From: Brachionus rotundiformis
Taxonomy: Eukaryota; Rotifera; Eurotatoria; Ploima; Brachionidae
Reading direction: 5' to 3'
Length of the DNA stretch: 64,000 bases
NCBI GenBank assembly: GCA_016802295.1
Contig: JAESIW010000137.1
Span: 1,913,318-1,977,317 of the forward strand
Shown: piece by piece, positions 55,953 to 64,000 of the stretch
Layout of the letters: the number at the start of each line of letters is the position of its first letter
Numbering within the stretch: position 1 is the stretch's first letter
The notes under the pieces: model-generated
What the model saw: the letters and a program-made list of their open reading frames with translations, nothing else
What the model was told of the DNA's origin: nothing
Database searches by the model: none
Position numbers and translations under genes: made by a program

Positions 55953-58900
55953 TTATAATTTAAATAAAGAGTTTTCTAAAAAGTCGAACAATTCTGTTGC
56001 TATCTTATATTCTGAAAACGAATCAGGCAGTCTGTGTAGAACAATACCGATTAATTCTAAAAAGGCTTGTTTAGATGAAATTGTATGAATTCGGTAATCA
56101 GGCGAGCCCTAGATAAACATATTTAAATTAATTTTTTAAAGTATTAATTTAAAAATACCAATGATTTAAGCCATGATTTTAAATTTGTGGAGAGTATGGC
56201 GATCAAATTTGGGTCAGTATTTTTTGCTAAAATCTCATTTACCTTGTGACCCACAACCATCAACAGCTGAGATGCAAATAATTCAACTTCTTTAATTCCA
56301 TGTAAAATCTGAAAACAAAAAAAAATAAAACTTTCACTCAATTTTTTTTATCTTTTACTTTTTCTGCTTCAAAGTGATAATCAAGAGCGTATAATAGACA
56401 ACAGTAATATCGTTTAATGAATTCCGAATCTACTTCCATATCTTTACTTAAATTAAAAACAGTTGTTAGGCTTTCATTGATGTCTTCAGGTAGCTTTGCT
56501 CGTATGTTGGTGGGGAATTTTACCTCTTTCATGATTGAATTTAATGCTTTAGTGAAAAACTAACCATAAATAAATAAAAATTTAAATTTTTAATTTTAAA
56601 TTCAAATAAATTTTTAATTTGTTGTTACCAGTTTTCTTGAATTGACAATTTTTGCATCTACATCGTTTGTAATCAGTGGATGCGTATTAAGCTCCGAAGC
56701 TAAGGCTAATCTACCCTTGAATTAGTTCAATAATTAAGTTAATGACTATTAAACTCAATTTTAAAATTTACTTTTGTATCAAAAAAAGAATAAGGTTTAA
56801 CAGATTTCATTCTGTATTTAACAATTAAAAATAAAATTCGTAACAATTGATAATGAAAAAGACACAAATGGTAGTTGACGTGCTTCTGATCGGCTGCCAA
56901 TTCCACCAATTGCTTGTTGGATGAAGTTTTTGTTTTGCCATGTATGTCTGTAGAAGAGCTCGAACTTGCTGCCAAATTTAAAATCATATTGGTCGGTATA
57001 TCAAACTCGTTGTGATCGTTTGCATCTTCCCAAAACTAAATAAAATAAATTTTCTTTATCTAAAATTTAAATTAAAAGAAAAAAAATTACTCGATCATAG
57101 TTAAATATGGGTACTTCATTTATGTTACAATTAGCGTCCATTATTAAATCTAGTAAATTCATTATTTGTGTGAGAAATGGAACCGCATGCTCTTCATTAA
57201 TGCCCATTTCTTTACGTACACTTTTATCATTAGGAAAGTATCCCATTTTATCTATTAATTTTGCCATTAAATCAATTTTTTTGCTCAATTTTTTATGCCA
57301 AATAATGCTCAAAATTCCTTGTCTAAGAATTGCATTTCCAATTTCACTACAATATTTGAGAGCCAAGTCCAAATAAATTATTCCTTTTTCAGCTTCTTTT
57401 TCATATATCTGAATTGATTCCCAAGCACAATTTACCAAAAGAGTATCAGACTCTAAAGATTTGGGCAATTGTTTTCTGGCCTCTTGCAAGGCATCTATAT
57501 TTTTTTAAAAGAAAATGTATTTTTATCAAAATTTATTATTATTTACCATAAAATAGTCTATATTCTTGATTCTCAAGTAGTTTATTTTCTTCACCAAGTG
57601 TCTCAGACTCGTCAATTTCTACATCAATCAGATTCATCAATTTAGATGGGAATTGATTCAGGACAATATGTTTTGAAGCCAATTCACTAAGAATTCCTTT
57701 GCCTTTAATTAAAACATTCTTTAAATTAAAATCGAAGTCAATCGAATGAAGGACCGATTGACTTCCACATGAAAACAACGCGTTTAATTTGATAAGACTA
57801 TAAATTCTTCCACTTAGAATATTGAGACCTTTTATTTGAGATTTATCTACCTGTGACTAAAATTTTATTTAAATTAAATTACATTTAAAAATTGACAACA
57901 TTTACTTTAATTAGAATTGATTGTGTAACCCAAACTACAATTAGTGAATTAATTAGATTTTTTGAATTTTCGATTATGGTTTTAAATTTAGGCAAGAATC
58001 CATTGACGAAAGTGCTTTCAAAATCTTGATCAACAGGGTCCAAATTATCTGATAGATCAGTAATATTCAAATTTGCACAACCACTAAGTATATACACCAG
58101 ATCGTAAAAAGCATATACCAAAGTTAAACCATCGTTTAACACTGCATGAATTAATAGATCTAATAAACGAATTTTTTGTATTGGAACCATTTTGAAAAAT
58201 TCATCCAAATCTTCAATATTTGTAGATTTTTTAAGTAGATTGGAAAATATAAAAGATCCCAATTGTTCTTTATCCTCTTGAGTTATTGCTTTATTAAACT
58301 CAAAAATAATTTTAGCGTTGTGTTGCTGTGATAGCTGCTCATTAGGAGTTGGATCAAAACAAGACAGAAACTTTGGCAAGCTGAAAATTTCTATTTGACT
58401 AAATTTTACTTTTTTAGCTTTGGTTAATTTTTCCCTCAGCTCAAAATATTCATTAATTTTATCTTCATCAACTTCCAACAAGTCTTTAATGCTTTTCTCC
58501 TATAAAAAAAATGAATTGACTAAAAGAAAAATTTCTATCACAAAATAACCTCAGTTTTTTTGTCAGAGTTTAATTTAAAATCATTATTTTTCAAAAAATT
58601 ATATGATTTTATAAGTATGCAATTTAAGCTGCAAAAATGGCCGTACTTTAATGATTCAGGACTCTGGTTATCCCCTTAAAAGTAGATAGTATTAAATAAG
58701 AAGCATAAAGTAACATTTTTTGAAGATTTTTAACCTTGTTTTTTGATTAATTCTTCTTCAGTGGTGAATATTTCATAAATATTATCATGTGACAGATAAT
58801 CAGTTGTCAGTATTTTTTCCATTGCCTTAAAGTTTTTTCTAAATAAATATTAAAAAGAATTATACAAAATTTACTTGCTGTTTGATCGCTGGTGTTTTAA

Positions 58901-61801
58901 AATCGGCCAGAATTAATTTTAAATTTTGCCAAAGAGAATCTTTGAAACATTTAAATAAAATAGATAAAATTTAAAAATATTATTTTTACCATTTTCGTTT
59001 TTGTTTTCTCTTAAAATTGATTTTAAATTTTTTAATAAAATAGTGTCTCGGACTCGTTGATTATTTTTATCACTAAAATCAAATAAAAAATTAGCTAATT
59101 TTATTTCTTTTCTATCATTTTACCTCAATATCAAATGAAATGGTATATTCAATGTTTTAATAACTCCACTTGAATTTACCAGAAAACATTGGATATGTTG
59201 GCTGGATTTGTATTCATTATTATATAGATTTCCATTCAAAGATAACATAAAATATCCTGGATAAACAAGTTGACAGTTTTTTCCGACATTAAATGCTGCC
59301 ACTCGTATTCCTTGCTGACAACCCCATATCTTAGAAAGTAACTTAAATAATGAAAGTTCCAAAAGTCTGACAAAATACTTCGACCAAGCCTCGTCTAGGT
59401 GCATATATAATCAAGTATAAAGCATATCTAAAGTTCAGTTTTTCTTCACTCTCATCATCTATACAAATCCAGCCAATTTGTGCATCCCGATAGCCTAAAA
59501 TAAAAATAATCATCAAGTTGGAATGCATATGTTTTGGAAAAATTATCTAAGTTGGGCCAAGAGATAAAGCGAAGGGGCAAAAATAAAAAAAAAATGATTT
59601 AAGTTTATTTAAGGTATGATACCTTTAAATATTCGTATAGCAATGCTTTTTAGAACATCAATAAGTATCACTCGACCAAAGCTGTCAGTTGTGGCAGCTA
59701 GCTTATTAGCTGGAGATATTATGATACTTTCTCCATTTCGACGAAAATCTTGTAGTTCTATTCGCTTCTCCAATGGAGTTGCTGGTTCTATTTTAGGCTT
59801 TAGTTTAACATTTGTTGTTGTCTTTCCAAAGCCCATCCAACCTCTAATTAAAAAATCAGATTTTGTATTCAAAAAAATAAAGATGGTACTTTGCTGCGCT
59901 CATTAAAGAGCTGGTGATTTTTCCAGCCACAGCTTTAACTTCGGTAAACATAGGTTGAGATAGGTCCTGAAATTTTAAAAAAATACAAAAATTTAGTCTT
60001 AAAATTTTGAGTAAAATTAACATCAAAAGCATAGTAAAAGGATAAAAATGGTGAATTTCCGCAAGCTATGTACCGATTGTACATAGGTGGTATTGATTCG
60101 AACATTTCATTTGGTCCACCAATCATACTCGCAGCAAAAATTTGGTCAAATCTGTTATCACTGGTTAAGCCTTGAAAAAATTAAATTCTTAATTAACTAA
60201 TAATGTTGAGACCTTACCTGCACTGACAAAATCTGTAAGCAATTCTTGTCCATCAAACTTCCATTTTTTATAATCAAGACTCATTGATGAAATAGATTCC
60301 ATTATATCATTGTTATCACCAGGCACTTAAATTTACCAGCTAATTGAGCATATTTTAGGTTAGATGATTCTTAGTTATACTTGAAGCTGCATATTTACGA
60401 GCTGCTCGTAGATAATGGTATAAATTCGCACCATCTATGCTTACAAGAATGTTATTTTCATATAAAATATCGATTTCTTCAGGCTAAAACTGTAAGTTAG
60501 CTTTATACCAATTTTAGAAAATAGTTTACCTGAGATATCCAACCAATATATTTGGGATATTCATAGGTTTTACATTTTATTTTTAGAATTTTAGTGTCAT
60601 GGAACATTTGAGTAATTAAAAGAGTTCCATTCTTGGTAAAAAATTTATTTTAATTAAAAAAAGAATTAAATAAGAGATTGCTTTTCGTTTAAAAGCTGTT
60701 GTTTAACTTCTAAGGTAAGTTTATTTTCAGGACCTAATTTTTTTTGGTAAATATTAAGCATTCTTTCCAAAATACACACACAATCAGACCTAAGATCTTT
60801 GGAAAACTTGGTATCTATCAGATTTTCAACATTTTCAATCTTATTTACAAAACTTGATAGAACACCTTTAATTATTGGTGAACTAATTTTCCTACTTGTC
60901 TCCATTGAAATATCTTCCAATTCTTGAGAAATAGTCTTTTTTAAATTTTTTTTTACTTTGTCTTTTTTGCTTATTTCTATAATTTTAAATACTGGATCAT
61001 TATCTCTTATAGAAATATACTTCCCATCTTCATTATGTAAACTGTAGTATTTTTTGGAATCAAAATCACTTTTGAGCATTTTAATATCAATTTTTGTTTC
61101 ATCGTTAATCATTTTTTGTGTTTTTTATTTTAATAATTAAATCATTTTCCTAATTTTTTAAGTTTCTCATAGATACTTAATTATATATAAAGTTTAATTA
61201 CTTCAGTGTACATACGAATATTTCCAGTGTTGAAGCCGACTAAAATACAGGTCCAGTCTAAAATTCCCTCGCCAGAACTTGAAAAAAAATCATAAATTTT
61301 CCTAATAAACTTTTGTTTCTTACATTCTTTGGGATGCTACTGGTAAGCAAAGAACAGAAGTAACATATTCACTAAAATATTGATGATGAGGCTAACTATT
61401 GGAATTTAAGCAAAATTTACTCTTCCAAATGGGACAAATTTAATTGTGAACTAATCGAAAATTTGACCTGGTCTGTCATATCCCATTTTCCCGTGCATAT
61501 GACTATATTTTTATCCGATGACAATACTACCAAATTTCCGCATGGAGAAAAACTTGTATGAAATTTATCAAAGCAGCTTTCATTTGGTTTTAAATCAAAA
61601 CTTTTTTTCGATTCAGATATTTGATTTTTGTTCTCCGAATCATAGTCGCTCAAGTCTATGACAAATTATATATTTCCCAAAAATAAGTTAATTCTTCATA
61701 CCTTCTTTTTTATTTTTTTCCGTAATTTCTTTCTTGCCTAAATATTCGACAATTTTCTCCAGATCAATTATTTTACCATAAGTATTAAGAGAACAAGTCA
61801 T
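55953..61801 (-). CDS. RAB3GAP2: Rab3 GTPase-activating complex, non-catalytic subunit
   Basis: A long multi-exon gene. The N-terminus (MTCSLNTYGKIIDLEKIVEY) is followed by exons reading SVLCLPVASQ, LDWTCILVGFNTGNIRMYTE, NGTLLITQMF and KCKTYEYPKYIGWISQ. The signature RAB3GAP2 blocks follow: PPMYNRYIACGNSPFLSFYYA, GWMGFGKTTT, PKIEPATPLEKRIELQDFRR, NGESIIISPANKLAATTDSF, GRVILIDVLKSIAIRIFKG, YRDAQIGWI, IYAPRRGLVEV, GIRVAAFNVGKNCQLVYPGY and TLNIPFHLIL. The C-terminal half (58481 downward) is helical with family-like stretches (EFFKMVPIQKIRLLDLLIHA) and ends ENSLFKL, stop at 55953-55955. Together with RAB3GAP1 it acts on Rab3 and as a Rab18 exchange factor, in exocytosis and ER/autophagy. Introns are mostly 45-60 nt; one of about 565 nt contains another ORF. 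Not every small exon was resolved. Confidence 0.93.
60666..61112 (-). CDS. 148-aa ORF nested in a RAB3GAP2 intron
   Basis: The ORF runs on the same strand as its host, from ATG at 61112 to TAA at 60666. It sits wholly between the donor after MYTE (GTAATTAAAC, near 61196) and the acceptor before NGTLLITQ (near 60632). The protein is acidic/basic mixed, predicted helical, without signal peptide or membrane segment: MINDETKIDIKMLKSDFDSK at the start, IIEISKKDKVKKNLKKTI in the middle and LERMLNIYQKKLGPENKLTL near the end. Its amino-acid usage is protein-like and its length is unusual for chance in such AT-rich DNA. I do not recognise it. It may be a nested gene, or an insertion that became part of the intron. 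Confidence 0.55.
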   Translation of the reverse strand: MINDETKIDIKMLKSDFDSKKYYSLHNEDGKYISIRDNDPVFKIIEISKKDKVKKNLKKTISQELEDISMETSRKISSPIIKGVLSSFVNKIENVENLIDTKFSKDLRSDCVCILERMLNIYQKKLGPENKLTLEVKQQLLNEKQSLI

Positions 61802-61988
61802 TTTTTCAAATTTTAAAAAATACTTTTTATAATTAATTTTATTTTTTACGTGCAAAAGATGTCAAATTATGAAATTTTTGGAACATCTACGTATTTATTT
61901 AAATGCTTAAGAATCGCTTGAATATTGTCTTTAATAAAATATCAAAAAAAAATTTCCAAAATTTTATTTTATTTAATTATACAATCAG

Positions 61989-63495
61989 TTAATTAGAAAA
62001 TGACTCATAAGATATCTTAATCAAATCTAGTGATCTTGTTAAATTCACAAAATTTTGAACAGATTCTTTTAAAGATTTTATAACAAGCCATCCAAAGCTT
62101 TCATTAGAGGCCAATAAGCTTCCAACTGGTTTAAAGAAAACAATTTCTATAATATTGGCATCATTTAGAATAGTTTCAGTGTCTATAGATATAGCGCTTA
62201 GGCATATTTTAGATTCAATTAGAAAATTGTGGCTAATGCTGTACCATCTAGGATTAATTGATTTGCTTGCCAAATCAAATTTATCAAGTTGAATGCCAAG
62301 TGCTATTTTAGCAGCTTCATGAACTAGATTTACATTAAACGATGAAAGAACCATAGACCATGTTTCAGCTCCGCCAATGCGCTGGTTTATTTCAATAGGC
62401 ATTAAATAGTTTTCCATTCCGATTAAGTCTGGCTTGCATCTTGCTTCGAAATGTAAGCAGGCGTTTTGAAAGCCTAGTTTTCTCATCCAATGTGTCAACA
62501 AAGTTCGTATTTCAAGTTGTTCTTTCCAAGATAGCTTAATCGACGGACAAATGCCACCTTCAAAAAATTGTTTTGAATATTTTTTGTAATTTAAGTATTT
62601 TTTTAATAAAAAAAAGAATAATCTTTATATTACCACGTTCATTAAATGATGGTTCTTTGGCTGGAAAGTTGTCAGAAATTGCTAAAAATTTTACCTCATT
62701 ATCTTGAATAAGAATTTCTATGTCAATTTCAATTCCTTTTATTAAATGATCTTGATTAAAAAAGTTAAATTTAAAATATGTTTACTAGCCTTCATAGTAC
62801 TCTTCAATTAATAAGTCAAATTTTTGGCCTAAAGTTACACTTTTTTGCAGGCAATCGAAGAATTCAGAATCATTATTACATTTGTAAATAAAGTCTTTCC
62901 CAGACCCATTAGGATTTTTAACAATTACTGGAAAATTTATTTCAAATTTTTTAAATAACGATAATGATAAAAAATCTCTATTTTTTTCATATAACTTTAA
63001 ATAGAAGTCGATTTCTTCATAATCGATTAAAAAAAATTTGGTTACATATATACCATTTTGATTACAAAGCTTTCTTAATTCGAATTTATTTTTTACTGCT
63101 TTGGCCAACTCAAATGGAATAGAAGGCAAGTGCAAATAGTTTGCCAGATATGAAGCAACCAGTGTTGAGTAATCATCATATGTAAAAATGGCATTAAATT
63201 TAAAAAAATTTTTTTCTTCATATTCAATTACTTTCATTAATGTATCTTGAATATTGGTCAAATTTTCATGATCGCCTAAAATCCAATCATCAAAATAGTT
63301 TTTAGCCCAGCTCTTTTCTTTGCATAAGCAAACCATTTTTTTAAATTTTAAATCTCCCAGGCTTTTTAAAACATGGTATCGTTTGATAGATCCGCATCCA
63401 ATGATCAAAACCCTCATATCTTTAAAACGATGAAAATTGGTATCGAGTACAGCTTTATTTCGATAAAAATAGACACTATTATTTTCCAAATTCAT
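61989..63495 (-). CDS. ATP-grasp ligase resembling carnosine synthase
   Basis: Three exons (62790-63495, 62634-62735, 61989-62557) sum to 459 codons. The N-terminal domain carries a Rossmann-like start (MRVLIIGCGSIKRYHVLKSL) and FTYDDYSTLVASYLANYLHL. ATP-grasp features follow: AVKNKFELRKLCNQNGI, FPVIVKNPNGSGKDFI (nucleotide-binding Lys and Gly-rich loop), LLIEEYYEGIEIDIEILI, ISDNFPAKEPSFNERGG, HFEAR and MPIEINQRIGGAE with the metal-binding Glu/Asn. The EGxExDxE and SDNxP blocks are shared with CARNS1 and bacterial dipeptide ligases. It likely joins an amino acid to an amine using ATP; the substrate is unknown. It is shorter than vertebrate CARNS1 (about 830-950 aa), lacking the N-terminal part. 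The first intron has a GC donor (GAAG|GCTAGT), 54 nt long. Confidence 0.8.
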
Positions 63496-63573
63496 TTAAT
63501 TACTTTCAATCAAAGCTTTTATCTTTTCGATTTATTTCTTTTCTAAAGACCTTTTTTAAAATTATTTTTTTGA
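63496..63573. promoter_or_regulatory. Short divergent promoter between the ATP-grasp gene and a plus-strand transcript
   Basis: Only 78 bp separate the ATP-grasp start (63495, minus) from the first plus-strand ATG (63574), so regulatory sequences must be shared or overlap. No named motif is clear. Confidence 0.35.
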
Positions 63574-63708
63574 ATGTTGATATCATTGTTTGAGCAAAAA
63601 CGTGATCTTAAGACAAGAAAAGAAAATCTTGAGAAGATCATTAAAAAAAAAGCATATCTAGGCAACGCATCATCAAAAATACCAATTTTGGAAAATTTAT
63701 CAAACTAA
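63574..63708 (+). CDS. Small 44-codon ORF (short protein or upstream ORF)
   Basis: ATG at 63574 to TAA at 63706-63708 encodes a Lys/Leu/Glu-rich helical peptide (QKRDLKTRKENLEKIIKKK, then SSKIPILENLSN). Composition is protein-like and GC is above the local mean. It ends 23 bases before the next ATG on the same strand, so it may be an upstream ORF of that gene, a separate small protein, or an exon. Confidence 0.35.
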   Translation: MLISLFEQKRDLKTRKENLEKIIKKKAYLGNASSKIPILENLSN

Positions 63709-63731
63709 TTATTATTAATTGATTAGACTAA

Positions 63732-64000
63732 ATGAGAAAGAGATCAATAAGCGACCAATGCTTGACGGCTACTGATTTAAGCTTCAATTTCAAACAAAAT
63801 TTTTCCAGATCTAAGTCCGAAGAAAAGTTAAAATTTTGTAAAAATTTCAAAAATAACCAAATTGATAATAAAAAAAAGCATATAATTAGTTTTGTAAGGC
63901 CAACATCAATTTTTAAGATAAAAAAGAATAAAAAAATAGATTATCAAAACTCGTTGAAATATACGACTGTTGACGAAACCAACAGAAATCAGAAAAATCC
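63732..64000 (+). CDS. Basic protein, 5' end only (runs off window end)
   Basis: An ATG directly preceded by an in-frame TAA opens a frame of 89 codons that is still open at the window edge. The N-terminus is Ser/Arg-rich (MRKRSISDQCLTATDLSFNF) and the rest is strongly basic (FKNNQIDNKKKHIISFVRPT). RKRSIS and RSKSEEK look like phosphorylation-type motifs. No family is recognised. Confidence 0.5.
   Translation, partial: MRKRSISDQCLTATDLSFNFKQNFSRSKSEEKLKFCKNFKNNQIDNKKKHIISFVRPTSIFKIKKNKKIDYQNSLKYTTVDETNRNQKN

Overview
This window is nuclear DNA from a small, very AT-rich animal. Nearly all coding genes are split by introns of about 48-60 nt with GT-AG ends; two have GC-AG ends. The gene set is metazoan: an NR2C-type nuclear receptor, a rhodopsin-like GPCR, a RASD-like GTPase, a glycosaminoglycan-linker glucuronyltransferase, the dynein-assembly factor WDR92, Rab3GAP2 and WDR41. 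A tRNA-Glu(UUC) has Pol III signals. Base composition, tiny introns and gene types would suit a rotifer such as Brachionus, but that is inference; only 'bilaterian animal' is well supported.

Layout. 1-8.4 kb: the 5' end of an unknown minus-strand gene, tRNA-Glu and a single-exon GPCR in sparse AT-rich DNA. 8.4-22.7 kb: housekeeping genes GPN3, DCAF12, KTI12 and NUP50 (all minus) with WDR92/DNAAF10 divergent on plus; a decayed MULE-like transposase relic lies near 15.3-15.7 kb. 25.8-30.8 kb: RASD-like GTPase, an ER-resident KDEL protein with a probable degenerate JmjC/cupin fold and EF-hand-like loops, and a convergent B3GAT glucuronyltransferase. 32.0-36.5 kb: NR2C nuclear receptor, followed by a 5 kb gene-free stretch with E-box-rich islands that may be its promoter and enhancers. 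41.8-45.2 kb: a Tc1-type DNA transposon with about 454-bp terminal inverted repeats, a DD34E transposase and an unrecognised intron-containing second gene in divergent orientation. 48.7-53.8 kb: a multi-pass membrane protein, WDR41 and UBE2G1. 54.0-64.0 kb: a compact, mostly minus-strand cluster of two type I membrane proteins, RAB3GAP2 (with an ORF nested in one intron) and an ATP-grasp enzyme resembling carnosine synthase, plus the start of a plus-strand gene.

Most notable: the transposon is joined across a 40-N gap to a second copy of its own 143-bp left flank, and that copy continues directly into unique DNA at the TA target. The window therefore seems to hold both the filled and the empty allele of one insertion. 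The transposon carries an intact-looking 280-aa passenger gene, while its transposase has a lesion at one splice donor.

Exon structures marked as summing to whole codons were checked by length and reading frame across every junction by hand; no alignment or database search was possible. Gene names rest on recognised protein families.
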